DNA from: Alicyclobacillus shizuokensis NBRC 103103 | Lineage (GTDB): Bacteria > Bacillota > Bacilli > Alicyclobacillales > Alicyclobacillaceae | Assembly (NCBI RefSeq): GCF_001552255.1 | Contig: NZ_BCQV01000010.1 | Coordinates: 1 to 64,000, forward strand | Length of the DNA stretch: 64,000 bases | Direction: 5' to 3' | Part shown: in pieces, positions 49,838 through 59,156 of the stretch | Layout of the letters: every line of letters starts with the position of its first letter | Numbering within the stretch: the first letter of the stretch is position 1 | The notes under the pieces: model-generated | Seen by the model: only the letters and a program-made list of their open reading frames with translations | Database searches by the model: none | Told to the model about the DNA's origin: nothing | Position numbers and translations under genes: made by a program

Positions 49838-51010
49838 ATGGATCCCAAAGAACGCGAACTGCGGCAGCAACTCGCCGCGAAGTTGGAAGAAGCCAGGTCG
49901 CTGTTGGATGAAGGTAAGCTGGAAGAGGCGCGGGCGGCGAAGGACGCCGCCGCGGCACTGAAAGAGCAGATTGACACGTTGGAGGAGTTGCGCGGTCTGG
50001 AAGATGCCGCGAAGCATGGCGTTGAGCCGCCGGCAGCGCCTGCTATCATCTCTCCCCAGGCTCGCAAGGACGATCCCGAGGCGGAGTATCGCAACGCCTA
50101 CCTGAAATGGATGCGCGGCAAGCCCATGAGCGCTGAGGAGCGCTCGGTGCTTGAGTCGCGCGCGATGAGCGAGGGCAGCCAGCAGGACGGCGGGTACATT
50201 GTGCCCCAGGACATCCAGACCCAGATCAACCAGTTCAAGCGCCAGCTGGTATCACTGGAGACGTTTGTCCGTACTGAGACGGTGACGACGAACAGTGGCT
50301 CCCGGGTGCTTGAGAAACTGGCTGACATCACGCCGTTCTCCCAGCTGACGGAGGCTCAAAACATCGGCGACATGGGCAATCCGCAGTTCCAGACGCTCAC
50401 GTATTCGATCAAGGATTACGGCGGCATCCTGCCAATCACCAACCAACTGTTGGCCGATACCGACCAGAACCTAATGGCATATGTGGCGAACTGGATCGCG
50501 AAGAAGTCCACGACCACGCGGAACACGCAGATCATCAATCTGCTCAAGACGTTCACGGCGAAGACGCTGGCGAGCGCGGACGATATCAAGAAAGTGCTGA
50601 ACGTCGATCTGGATCCGGACCTGGCGGCCGGCGCCGTCATCATCACCAACCAGGACGCCTACAACTGGCTGGATGAGCAGAAGGACTCGACTGGCCGGTA
50701 TCTGATCCAGCCCGATCCGACGCAGCCGAGCCGCAAGATGCTGTTCGGTGTGCCCATCACGGTGGTCGCCAATCGCCTGCTTCCGTCGGATACCACAAGC
50801 GGCGTTGTCGCGCCGGTCTTCATCGGCAACCTGCAGGAGGCCATCGTGCTGTTCGACCGCCAGCAGCTGTCTATTGCGTCCACCAACGTTGGCGCCGGCG
50901 CGTTCGAGACGAACCAGACCAAGGTCCGCGCCATCGAGCGGTTTGACATCAAGCCGTTCGACACCGGCGCTGCGTTCTATTGCTCGTTGACCGTACAGGC
51001 GGCTTCCTGA
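49838..51010 (+). CDS. Major capsid protein (HK97 fold)
   Basis: 390 residues. The first 65 are a coiled-coil delta/scaffold domain (ELRQQLAAKLEEARSLL). The mature shell begins near residue 75-110 after protease cleavage. Typical blocks: GGYIVPQDIQTQINQF, SYSIKDYGGILPIT, LFGVPITVV, and FVGN-like FIGNLQEAIVLFDR. Confidence 0.95.
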   Translation: MDPKERELRQQLAAKLEEARSLLDEGKLEEARAAKDAAAALKEQIDTLEELRGLEDAAKHGVEPPAAPAIISPQARKDDPEAEYRNAYLKWMRGKPMSAEERSVLESRAMSEGSQQDGGYIVPQDIQTQINQFKRQLVSLETFVRTETVTTNSGSRVLEKLADITPFSQLTEAQNIGDMGNPQFQTLTYSIKDYGGILPITNQLLADTDQNLMAYVANWIAKKSTTTRNTQIINLLKTFTAKTLASADDIKKVLNVDLDPDLAAGAVIITNQDAYNWLDEQKDSTGRYLIQPDPTQPSRKMLFGVPITVVANRLLPSDTTSGVVAPVFIGNLQEAIVLFDRQQLSIASTNVGAGAFETNQTKVRAIERFDIKPFDTGAAFYCSLTVQAAS

Positions 51011-51063
51011 ACTGACTGGCGCGTCCATCGCGGCGCGCCTCTTTCATCCGGGGGTGAGGTGAT

Positions 51064-51354
51064 GTGATCACCCTAGACGACGCTAAGACCTTTCTCCGCG
51101 TAGATGGAACCGATGATGATGCGCTGATCCAGTCGCTCATTGATGCATCAGTGGAATACCTGGCGAACGCCACCGGCAGCAACGTGGACATGTCGTCCAA
51201 AGTCTACGACCTCGCGCAGAAGATTCTTGTGGTCCACTGGTATGAGAACCGGGAGCCTGTAGGGCAAGCGAACGTGTTGGCCTATAGCTTGGAGAGCATG
51301 ATCATGCAGCTCCGCTATACGGCTCCCGATCCCGTGGACGGTGGTAGCACATGA
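51064..51354 (+). CDS. Head-tail connector (gp6-like)
   Basis: 96 residues. ITLDDAKTFLRVDGTDDDALI, ASVEYLANATG and WYENREPVG are the hallmarks of HK97 gp6-like connectors that sit below the portal. GTG start; overlaps the next gene (ATGA). Confidence 0.92.
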   Translation: MITLDDAKTFLRVDGTDDDALIQSLIDASVEYLANATGSNVDMSSKVYDLAQKILVVHWYENREPVGQANVLAYSLESMIMQLRYTAPDPVDGGST

Positions 51355-51689
51355 GCGGCGTTGCAGACTACCGCCACCGCATCACGATACAGCAGCAGGT
51401 CACAGTGACCGACGACGAGGGCTTCACGACGACCACATGGCAGGATGTGGCGACTGTTTGGGCCGCCGTGGAGCCCATGAACGCCCGCTGGCGGGTTTTC
51501 TATGAGGCTGCGGCAGTCAATGCCGAGCGCGACACCCTTATCCGCATCCGCTACCGCCCGGGTGTCACACAAGATATGCGCGTCGTCTACGGACAGCGCG
51601 TGTTTTCGATCCGACTTGTGGTCGACCCGGAGGAGCGGCACCGAGAGATCCAACTCATGTGTCGGGAGGTGGTGGACGGTGGGAACTGA
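51351..51689 (+). CDS. Head closure protein
   Basis: 112 residues. YRHRITIQQQ, VWAAVEPMNARWRVFYEAAA and ERDTLIRIRYRPGV match SPP1 gp16/HK97 gp7-like head-closure proteins that seal packaged DNA. Overlaps both neighbours. Confidence 0.92.
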   Translation: MSGVADYRHRITIQQQVTVTDDEGFTTTTWQDVATVWAAVEPMNARWRVFYEAAAVNAERDTLIRIRYRPGVTQDMRVVYGQRVFSIRLVVDPEERHREIQLMCREVVDGGN

Positions 51690-52080
51690 CCTGCGTCTTG
51701 ACGGTATGGACAGCCTAATGGCGCGTCTGAACGCGCTGGGGCAAGCGGCCAATAAAGTGGCGAATCAGGCACTCAATGAGGCCGCGGAGCCGCTTGCCGA
51801 GGCCATGCGGAACAACGTCCATGTCTCTACCGTGGAGCACCAGCATATCCGCGATGATATCCAGACCAGCCGCGTGAAGACGTCCGGCACCATGCGGTAC
51901 GTGGAGGTCGGTCCCGGAAAAGAAACAGCCTGGCGCGCAAAGTTTCTGGAGTTTGGTCATGCCACAGTAGACGGCGGTCAGGTGCCAGCATATCCCTTCG
52001 TGGAGCCGGCCATCCGCGAGGCCCGAGACGAAGTGTTCGAGCGGTTGGCAGAGTCGCTGAGAAGGGGGCTCGGGTTGTGA
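51679..52080 (+). CDS. HK97 gp10-like tail completion protein
   Basis: 133 residues. Family pattern LDGMDSLMARLNALG, then AWRAKFLEFGHATVDGG and PAYPFVEPAIREAR. GTG 51679 is 9 nt after GGAGG; earlier in-frame codons belong to the overlap with the head-closure gene. Confidence 0.9.
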   Translation: MGTDLRLDGMDSLMARLNALGQAANKVANQALNEAAEPLAEAMRNNVHVSTVEHQHIRDDIQTSRVKTSGTMRYVEVGPGKETAWRAKFLEFGHATVDGGQVPAYPFVEPAIREARDEVFERLAESLRRGLGL

Positions 52081-52436
52081 TCGACGTGAAGCCTGAGGTC
52101 TACCAGACATTGGTTAGCGACGATCAGTTGACATCGCTTCTCGGAGGCAAGCATGTCTATCAGATCACTGCTCCTGACGCTACGGTGTTTCCGCGTATCA
52201 CTTTTTTTGAGGTGAACAATCTCGATGCTAACTACGCCAATGATGGGCCCACCTCGGCGCGTGTGAGCCTGCAAGTAGATGTCTGGAGCAAGACCAACTA
52301 TTCAGCCATTGTCCAGCGAGTGAACGAGGTCATGGAGTCGCTGGGGTTCATCCGGTACTACTCCACTGACTTATACGAGCCGGACACATCTGTCTATCAC
52401 AAGGCGTTGCGATACCAGATTTCTAAGGAGGTTTGA
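52077..52436 (+). CDS. Tail completion/terminator protein (gp17-like)
   Basis: 119 residues. FPRITFFEVNN and SARVSLQVDVWSK match DUF3168-type tail completion proteins. GTG start overlaps the previous stop. It probably caps the tail tube at the neck. Confidence 0.85.
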   Translation: MIDVKPEVYQTLVSDDQLTSLLGGKHVYQITAPDATVFPRITFFEVNNLDANYANDGPTSARVSLQVDVWSKTNYSAIVQRVNEVMESLGFIRYYSTDLYEPDTSVYHKALRYQISKEV

Positions 52437-52438
52437 AG

Positions 52439-53011
52439 ATGGGAGTTTTAGTTGGCCTGGACAATCTGCATTATGCGATTATCTCCAAGGATGACGAAAC
52501 GGGCGTCGAGTATGGCGAGGTAAAGTCTGTAGGAAAATCCGTGAGCGCATCAATCCAACCGAAGTCGAACAGCGCTACGCTGTACGCGGATGACGGGCCG
52601 GCGGAGACGGCTACGTCACTTGGCGAGATCCAGGTTGATTTGGAGGTCGCGTCCCTACCGACCAGCGTGGTTGCGGACTTGCTCGGCGCAACGGTTGGCT
52701 CTGATGGTGTGTTGATTCAGAAGAGCACGGATAATGCGCCGTATGTCGCCATTGGGTTTCGCTCGAAGAAGAGCAATGGAAAGTACCGTTATGTCTGGTT
52801 ACTCAAAGGGAAGTTTGCACCGCTCCAGGAGGACTATAAGACGCAAGAGGACTCACCGTCTTTCCAGACAGAGAAGATTTCTGGGACCTTTATCCGTAGG
52901 GATTACGATAACGCCTGGCAGGTCAGAGGTGACGAGGACGATCCGACGTTCACTGGTGGCCCGACCTGGTTCAATGCGGTCTACCAGCCGCCAACTGGAT
53001 CGGGTTCATGA
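52439..53011 (+). CDS. Major tail tube protein (phi13 family)
   Basis: 190 residues. VGLDNLHYAIISKDDETGVEY, the Thr/Ser-rich ATLYADDGPAETATSLGE and the C-terminal FTGGPTWFNAV match phi13-type major tail proteins. ATG 52439 is 7 nt after AAGGAGG. A terminator follows, as is usual after a highly expressed tail protein. Confidence 0.92.
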   Translation: MGVLVGLDNLHYAIISKDDETGVEYGEVKSVGKSVSASIQPKSNSATLYADDGPAETATSLGEIQVDLEVASLPTSVVADLLGATVGSDGVLIQKSTDNAPYVAIGFRSKKSNGKYRYVWLLKGKFAPLQEDYKTQEDSPSFQTEKISGTFIRRDYDNAWQVRGDEDDPTFTGGPTWFNAVYQPPTGSGS

Positions 53012-53030
53012 GGTTTAACAGTGTAATTCG

Positions 53031-53058
53031 GGGGACGGGATATGCCCGTCCCCTTTTA
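53031..53058 (+). terminator. Terminator after major tail protein
   Basis: Nine-pair stem GGGGACGGG/CCCGTCCCC followed by TTTTAG. Probably partial, lowering expression of downstream tail genes relative to the tube protein. Confidence 0.8.
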
Positions 53059-53074
53059 GTTTGGGAGGTTCGAT

Positions 53075-53377
53075 ATGGACATTAAATTGCTGGTAAACGG
53101 CGAGCGCAAGACATATACCGTTCCTTTCGTGAAGGCTCGTATGTTGCGCCGGGCTCTGGAACTGGCTGAACGGTTACAAGGGCGTGATGACAACAGCATC
53201 ACATTGGATGAACTCGATATGATGGCCGATTTTGTAGTGGAGCTGTTTAATGGGCAGTTCACGCGGGACGACCTGTATGAAGGGTTGCCGGCAAATGAGT
53301 TGGTGCCGACAGTAGCCAAGTACATGCAACTTGCTGTCGGAGGTAAAGACCCAAACGGAGTGAAGGGGCGCAGTTAG
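53075..53377 (+). CDS. Tail assembly chaperone, short form (gpG-like)
   Basis: 100 residues. KLLVNGERKTYTVPFVKA and ELDMMADFVVELFNGQFT match siphovirus tail assembly chaperones. In-frame translation stops at TAG 53375-53377, inside the loop of a frameshift hairpin. It wraps the tape measure during tail assembly. Confidence 0.9.
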   Translation: MDIKLLVNGERKTYTVPFVKARMLRRALELAERLQGRDDNSITLDELDMMADFVVELFNGQFTRDDLYEGLPANELVPTVAKYMQLAVGGKDPNGVKGRS

Positions 53378-53544
53378 AGCGCCCCTTGGATACCATTAAA
53401 CGTCTATATATCGACCTGCTCAAGCAAGGATGGACGCTACCTGAGATCGATGACATGGACATCCATTGGTTTTTTGAGCTCATGGAATTTCGGACCCATA
53501 AACCTGAGCCTATGGGCTATATAGACCAGATACCCGGATTGTAG
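53075..53544 (+). CDS. Tail assembly chaperone, -1 frameshift product (gpGT-like)
   Basis: After residue 94 ribosomes may slip back one base at the heptamer C-CCA-AAC (53350-53356) and continue in the -1 frame to TAG 53542-53544, giving a 156-residue fusion. The added part (DTIKRLYIDLLKQGWTLPE, DDMDIHWFFELMEFR) has the features of the T domain that contacts the tail tube. It has no start codon of its own with a ribosome site. Confidence 0.85.
53350..53387 (+). promoter_or_regulatory. Programmed -1 ribosomal frameshift signal
   Basis: Slippery CCCAAAC (53350-53356) in the correct phase, 6-nt spacer, then a perfect 9-bp stem AAGGGGCGC/GCGCCCCTT (53363-53371 with 53379-53387). The 7-nt loop contains the zero-frame stop. 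Confidence 0.9.
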
Positions 53545-53558
53545 AGGGAGGTGAGAAC

Positions 53559-56500
53559 GTGCCAAACGAAGAGATCGGTAATCTGGTTGCCAAAGTGTCC
53601 ATGGACTCTATGGGCTTCCAAGAAGGCGTGGCCCAGCTTCGGCGCCAACTAAGCGTCGTAAAGAGTGAGTTTAAGGCTGCGGCCGCCAACTTGGGAGAGT
53701 TTGGGACGGAGACAGATAAGCTCCGGTTGCAGACCGAATCTCTGACCAAGCAGATCGAGATTCAGCGCGGGATCGTACAAACCCTGGAACAAGCCTATGC
53801 AAAATCTGCAGCCGAGAAGGGTGAAGATGCCAAGCAGACCCAGCAGTTGGCCATCAAGTTGAATAATGCGCGCGCTGCGCTGGGAGAAATGGAGTCCGAA
53901 CTGCGGCAGGCAAATTCACAGATCGAGCAGCAGGCGTCGGGCATGGGAAAGCTGGGCACTGCCATGGAGCAGACCCGCTCAAGGCTGGCCTCGTTGGGCG
54001 CTATCGTCAAGACAAGCCTAGTCTGGGGCGCTGTTTATGAAGGCATCAATGCTGTCACGGGCGGTCTAAAGGGAATCATCACGACTTCGATGGACTTCGA
54101 GTCGGAGATGAGTAAGGTCAAGGCTCTATCCGGCGCAACGGGTGATCAATTTGAGCAGCTTCGACAGACAGCGATCAAGCTGGGCGCCGATTCGGTGTTC
54201 AGCGCGAGCCAGGCTGCGCAGGGCATGACGAACCTGGCTGCAGCTGGATTCAATGCGCAGCAAATCATTGATGCCATGCCGGGCATCTTGAATGCTGCAG
54301 CGGCGGCTGGCGAGGATTTTGCATCGGTCAGCGACATCATGATCAGCGCCATGAACGACTTCGGTTTGAAAGCCAATGACATGAGCCATATTGCGGATGA
54401 CCTTGCAGCCGCAGCAAATGCATCCTCAATCTCTATTAGCGACATTGGAGTCTCGCTCAAGTATGTCGGCCCTGTAGCGCATTCGGCTGGATTGAGCCTT
54501 GAAGAAATATCGGCAGCCCTCGCCATTCTCGGAAATAACGGCATTAAGGCCGATACGGCCGGTACCTCTCTGCGCATGGGTTTGCAGCGCTTGGTCAGCC
54601 CTCCGAAGGCGGCAGCAGAAGAATTGGACAACCTGGGAGTCAAGGTGACGGATACGTCTGGCAAGATGTTGCCGTTGTCTACGATCATCGGCCAGTTGCA
54701 TGACAAGTTCCAGGGAATGAGCCAGAGTCAGAGGCTTGCCGCGGCGTCGGCCATTTTCGGCGCGGAATCTATGTCTGCTTGGTTGACGCTGATTGATAAG
54801 GGCTCCGGCCAGCTGGACAAGCTGACCAATTCATTTGTGCATAGCAATGGCGCTGCGAAGCAAATGGCCGATACCATGAACGACAATCTCAAAGGCTCCA
54901 TTCAGCAGATGGAGGGCGCCTTTGAGTCGCTGTCTATCAAGATTGGCCAAGCTGTGACGCCGGCACTGCGCACGGTGATTGATGGCATCACTCGTGTGGT
55001 GCAGTCACTGACCAATGGTAGTGCGCTCAAGGGACTCTTTCCACCGGAACTTATAACATCTGTTCAGTACTTCGGAAAGGAAATTAAGGAGTCCTTTGGC
55101 TTGCTCAAGAACGCCCTGGGCGACGGCAAGCTAGGCAAACAGGTGTATGACTTTTTTGCCCCATTCCAGTCGCTTGGGTCAGTGGCGGCTAAGGTTATCG
55201 AGGACATAGGTTCAGGCATCTATGCAATGACCAGTCTTTTGACCGGTGACAAGGCTGGGTTTGAACACATCATGGACGCACTGGGCGTACCTCCTGCAGT
55301 GCAACAAAGCATGGAGAACGAGATGAGCCTTCTTAAACAGGCTTATCAAGTTGTGATGCCTGCGTTCAAACAGATTGCTCAACAGATTGTGACATTCTTC
55401 AAAAACAACTGGCCAGAGATAGCGGCTGCTGTGAAAAACGCCATGCAGGTCATCGACTCGGTCATGAACTTGTTGTGGCCGGTTATCAAAGTAGTGGTAA
55501 TCGGTACATTGAAGACGATCATGGACATGATCAAAGAAGCCACAAATATGTGGATGGACACCATCAAAATCTTCGCCGACCTATTCACAGGCAACTGGTC
55601 TGGTCTCTGGCACGATATCACCGACCTCCTGAAAAATGCTTTGGGGCTGGCCTGGAATCTCTTCTCGTTCTGGATTGGCGGCAAGATACTGGGCCTATTA
55701 AAAGCATTCGCACCAGCTCTGAAGGCGCCATTCAAGGCGGCGATGGACGGCCTCTCTGATGTCGCGAGTTCCGCGCTTTCCGGTATACGCAATCTATTTG
55801 GCAAAGCTTTTGATTGGGTAGTGAACAACACAGTCGGCCGCGTAAAGTCTTTAGTATCTGGTATCAGCGACCGTCTGAGCGGAATGCGCGATACAGTGAG
55901 CAGTGCGCTCGACCATGTCAAAAGTGCATTTAGCAGCGCGTGGTCAGCTGTTTATAACAACACCATAGGCCGTGTAAAGACCCTTGTAAGTTCCATCCAG
56001 AGTCGACTGGGAAGCTTACCGAGCGTGGTATCCAGCCTGTTCGGAAAGATACGAGATGCTGGAGTGAGCGCGTTTGAAAAGCTTGTCAGCTCAGCAAGCT
56101 CGCGCATAAGCTCGCTGCGTTCTACCGTGCAGAGCCGTATAAACAGCTTGCTCTCATATATCGCGGGTCTGCCGGGGAAAATGGCGAGTTACGGGAGCAA
56201 GATGATCAGCTCGCTGGTCAGCGGGTTCAAGAGTATCCATATCCCGCTGCCGCATTTCAGCTTTGGTGAAGGCCACCGGAAAATCGCCGGCATCAACGTT
56301 CCATACCCAACGGTGAGCGTCAACTGGTATGCGACAGGTGGCATCTTCAACCAGCCGTCTGTCATCGGCGTAGGCGAAGCGGGACCAGAGGCTGTGGTGC
56401 CACTGTCGAAGCTTCCGGATCTCCTCGCTCAGGCGATGCAAAAAGCGTTTCAAGGCGGAAAGACCGGCGTCGATGTTCTCAGCATGCTGTTTTCCGGCGG

Positions 56501-58757
56501 TGAGACCGGCGCCGGGCAGTGGGGGCGCAACTTAGCTTCTATGCTGGCCCAAGGGCTGCAGTCGCAGACCGGGGTGCTGGCTAACGCGGCAAACGCGGCG
56601 GCCACGGCCATCGAGGACTACCTGGGTTGGCACTCACCGACGCGGAAAGGCCCCGGTAAGACATCAGACCAGTGGGGCTCGAATCTCACCAAGACGATAG
56701 CCAGCGGGATATCGAAGAGCAAGTCTTCGGCATCGAAGGCGGCTAAAGATGTCGCGCAGGCCTTGATTGACGGTCTAAAAAGCAAGGTGGCGCCATATGA
56801 GCAGACCATTAACCAGCTCAAGGCCAAGCTGAAATTCGATCAGAACCAAGGCAACACGGCTGCCGCGACAAAGGACGCCTCGCAGCTGGCCAGCGCCTAT
56901 CAGCAGGCGATCAGCAAGATTCAGTCCGCCATGAAGTCCGTGAACGCGGAGATCAAGAAGTTGAACCCCAAGACGCATGCCAGCGATATTGAGAAGCTAA
57001 AGAAGCAGTATGCCGCATGGGGAGCAGAAGTCTATAAGGACAAAGACGCGCTGCATGCGTTGAAGGCAGAAGCGCAAACTGATGTCGCTCAGAATCTGCT
57101 CAACAAAGTAGAGTCCAATATGGACTCCGTACAGAAGCAAATCGACATCCTGCAGGCGGAGAAACAGTATCTTTCTGATTCTGGCAAGAGCATTTCTGGC
57201 GTAGATAAGTCAATCGCCGGTGAGTATCAGAAAGAGATCAAAACCATCCAGTCGTCCATTAAATCGCTCCAATCTGAGTTGAAGAAACTCGATCCGAAAA
57301 CGCAGGGAGACCTCGTCAAACAGGTCAAAGACAAGATTGCGGATCTCAATGCCCAACTCTGGCAGACCAAGGACGCTCTGGCCCAGCTGCAGCAACAGTC
57401 CATCCAAAACACGGTAACGAACCTGCTCAACAAAGCTGACACGAATCTGGCTCCCCTGCAGCAGCAGCTGAACGTGCTGCAAGCCGAGCAGCAGTATCTG
57501 TCGGATGCTGGAAAAGACACTTCTTCCATAGCCAAGCAGATTGGGAACGTGTACAACCAGGAGATCAAGTCTATCCAGTCGTCCATTCAGTCACTGCAGG
57601 CCGAGCTAAAGAAACTCAATCCGAAAACGCAGGCGGATTTGGTGCAGCAGGTCAAACAGAAAATCGCCGACTTGAACTCGGAGCTTTGGCAGACTAAGGA
57701 CGCGCTTGTGCAGATTAACGCGCAAGCGGCCAACGCATTCAAGACGGCGACAGACCTTGATCTGCAGGCCATCAGCACGGCTCTACAAAGCAAGCTGGAC
57801 GCCTTTGACCAGGCCACCCAAGCTATGGACGCGCAGTTCCAAGCGCAGCTGGCGGCGCTGCAGCAGGAGCAGACGCAGGACGACCGGGCCAACCAGCAGA
57901 AGCAGTGGGACGAGCAGATGGCCGACCTGCAGCATCAGCTGGCCGTGGCGCAGATGATGAACGATCCAGAGACCGTGAAACAGGTCCAAGCTCAAATCGA
58001 TGATCTGAACCAGCAGATCGCGGACCAACAAAAACAATGGGCCATCCAGGACCAGGAGCAAGCCATTCAGCTGCAACAGCAGCAGTATGACCAGCAGCGC
58101 GCGCTTATGCGCGACGAGATGGAACAGGAGATCCAACTGGAGCAGCAGAAATTCCAGGCCCTGCAAACGCAGTTGGTACAGGCCATCCAGACCGGGCAAC
58201 TGACGTTGGCCCAGGCCAACGCGGCGTGGCTCCAGGCGATCAAGGACACCGGAGATCAGGCCATCCAGCTGCAGATCCAAGCCCAGGCGGAGAGCCAGGA
58301 TGAACTCAATAGCTGGGTACAGAGCTACGTGGACGTGGGGGAGAAATACGGTCAGGGACTGGCGCAGGGGCTGGTGGCCGGGCTGAACTCCATGCTCGGG
58401 GCGGTGCAGGCTGCGGCGGCGAAGTTGGCCAGCGCGGCGTCGGCGGCGATTGGCGCTGGGAAGGCTGCCGTTGCCACGGCGACCGCGAGCCTCAAAGTGC
58501 CTGCCATGGCTAGTGGTGGCATTCTGACCGGGCCGACGCTGGCGCTCGCTGGTGAAGCGGGTCCGGAGGCTGTGCTGCCGCTCAACGACTCTACGCTGGG
58601 CCGACTGGCCGCGGCCATTGTGGCGCAGATGGGCGGCGCGCGCGGCGGCCAGCAGCAGCCGATCAACATCGACGTCCATATTGGAAATGATGTGGTTGCT
58701 TCGTATGTATGGGACTATGGCTTGCAGCAAACGGTAGAGCGGCAGCGCAAGGGATGA
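53559..58757 (+). CDS. Tape measure protein
   Basis: 1732 residues, GTG after GGAGGTGAG. Coiled-coil N-terminus (1-140), TP901-type core near residues 185-420 (MDFESEMSKVKALSGATG, GADSVFSASQAAQGMTNLA), helical and hydrophobic middle (to about 900). Residues 1180-1396 hold two tandem 109-residue repeats, then a long Gln-rich coiled coil and an Ala-rich end. The motif GEAGPEAVxPL occurs twice, near residues 945 and 1672. By the usual length rule it implies a tail of roughly 250 nm. It may also carry DNA-ejection activity. Confidence 0.95.
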   Translation: MPNEEIGNLVAKVSMDSMGFQEGVAQLRRQLSVVKSEFKAAAANLGEFGTETDKLRLQTESLTKQIEIQRGIVQTLEQAYAKSAAEKGEDAKQTQQLAIKLNNARAALGEMESELRQANSQIEQQASGMGKLGTAMEQTRSRLASLGAIVKTSLVWGAVYEGINAVTGGLKGIITTSMDFESEMSKVKALSGATGDQFEQLRQTAIKLGADSVFSASQAAQGMTNLAAAGFNAQQIIDAMPGILNAAAAAGEDFASVSDIMISAMNDFGLKANDMSHIADDLAAAANASSISISDIGVSLKYVGPVAHSAGLSLEEISAALAILGNNGIKADTAGTSLRMGLQRLVSPPKAAAEELDNLGVKVTDTSGKMLPLSTIIGQLHDKFQGMSQSQRLAAASAIFGAESMSAWLTLIDKGSGQLDKLTNSFVHSNGAAKQMADTMNDNLKGSIQQMEGAFESLSIKIGQAVTPALRTVIDGITRVVQSLTNGSALKGLFPPELITSVQYFGKEIKESFGLLKNALGDGKLGKQVYDFFAPFQSLGSVAAKVIEDIGSGIYAMTSLLTGDKAGFEHIMDALGVPPAVQQSMENEMSLLKQAYQVVMPAFKQIAQQIVTFFKNNWPEIAAAVKNAMQVIDSVMNLLWPVIKVVVIGTLKTIMDMIKEATNMWMDTIKIFADLFTGNWSGLWHDITDLLKNALGLAWNLFSFWIGGKILGLLKAFAPALKAPFKAAMDGLSDVASSALSGIRNLFGKAFDWVVNNTVGRVKSLVSGISDRLSGMRDTVSSALDHVKSAFSSAWSAVYNNTIGRVKTLVSSIQSRLGSLPSVVSSLFGKIRDAGVSAFEKLVSSASSRISSLRSTVQSRINSLLSYIAGLPGKMASYGSKMISSLVSGFKSIHIPLPHFSFGEGHRKIAGINVPYPTVSVNWYATGGIFNQPSVIGVGEAGPEAVVPLSKLPDLLAQAMQKAFQGGKTGVDVLSMLFSGGETGAGQWGRNLASMLAQGLQSQTGVLANAANAAATAIEDYLGWHSPTRKGPGKTSDQWGSNLTKTIASGISKSKSSASKAAKDVAQALIDGLKSKVAPYEQTINQLKAKLKFDQNQGNTAAATKDASQLASAYQQAISKIQSAMKSVNAEIKKLNPKTHASDIEKLKKQYAAWGAEVYKDKDALHALKAEAQTDVAQNLLNKVESNMDSVQKQIDILQAEKQYLSDSGKSISGVDKSIAGEYQKEIKTIQSSIKSLQSELKKLDPKTQGDLVKQVKDKIADLNAQLWQTKDALAQLQQQSIQNTVTNLLNKADTNLAPLQQQLNVLQAEQQYLSDAGKDTSSIAKQIGNVYNQEIKSIQSSIQSLQAELKKLNPKTQADLVQQVKQKIADLNSELWQTKDALVQINAQAANAFKTATDLDLQAISTALQSKLDAFDQATQAMDAQFQAQLAALQQEQTQDDRANQQKQWDEQMADLQHQLAVAQMMNDPETVKQVQAQIDDLNQQIADQQKQWAIQDQEQAIQLQQQQYDQQRALMRDEMEQEIQLEQQKFQALQTQLVQAIQTGQLTLAQANAAWLQAIKDTGDQAIQLQIQAQAESQDELNSWVQSYVDVGEKYGQGLAQGLVAGLNSMLGAVQAAAAKLASAASAAIGAGKAAVATATASLKVPAMASGGILTGPTLALAGEAGPEAVLPLNDSTLGRLAAAIVAQMGGARGGQQQPINIDVHIGNDVVASYVWDYGLQQTVERQRKG
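57093..57746 (+). repeat. Tandem 327-bp repeats in the tape measure gene
   Basis: Two consecutive 109-codon units begin NLLNK (57093 and 57420) and share LQAE-QYLSD, IQSSI-SLQ-ELKKL-PKTQ and QLWQTKDAL-like ends. A more divergent copy (SLASAYQQA, KKLNPKTHA) precedes them. Confidence 0.85.
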
Positions 58758-58805
58758 GGGTGTCCATGCATTGGACGCCCTTTCTCATTTCGGAGGTGAT
58801 GAAGT

Positions 58806-59141
58806 GTGGCAGACTCAACACCCATCCAAGCCGTGAAGTGGCTCGCCCAACTCCAAGGCGGAGGAAAGTTGTCCGGCGGCCAGGGCGATCCCAGCGATGT
58901 TAACGTCTCGGCGGTGCCTGTGCCGCTGATCCTGCTGTTCACCGTGTCGGGCACCCAATCGTCGGACACGCTGTATCTGACGAACAGCCAGGAACAGTGG
59001 TATCGGGACGGAAAGCCGTTCACGCCGACTTTCCCACTGGTGTACACCCTGGCAGATGGTAGTACGCTCACCATCACGCGTAACAGTGACACGTCCGGAG
59101 ACCTGACGATCACGCAGGAAGCGCAGCAGGAGCAGCAGTGA
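58806..59141 (+). CDS. Small tail-region protein
   Basis: 111 residues, beta-rich (PVPLILLFTVSGTQSSDTLYL, YTLADGSTLTITR), Gln/Glu-rich end. GTG start after GGAGGTGATG. It lies between tape measure and fibre gene where distal-tail or structural proteins are found. No family is recognised. Confidence 0.6.
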   Translation: MADSTPIQAVKWLAQLQGGGKLSGGQGDPSDVNVSAVPVPLILLFTVSGTQSSDTLYLTNSQEQWYRDGKPFTPTFPLVYTLADGSTLTITRNSDTSGDLTITQEAQQEQQ

Positions 59142-59156
59142 GGAGGAGGGCAGCAT

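Noticed and set aside
57783..58730. Long leftward ORF (315 codons) opposite the tape measure gene
   Set aside because: His/Arg/Leu-rich antisense shadow of Gln- and Ala-rich coiled-coil codons.
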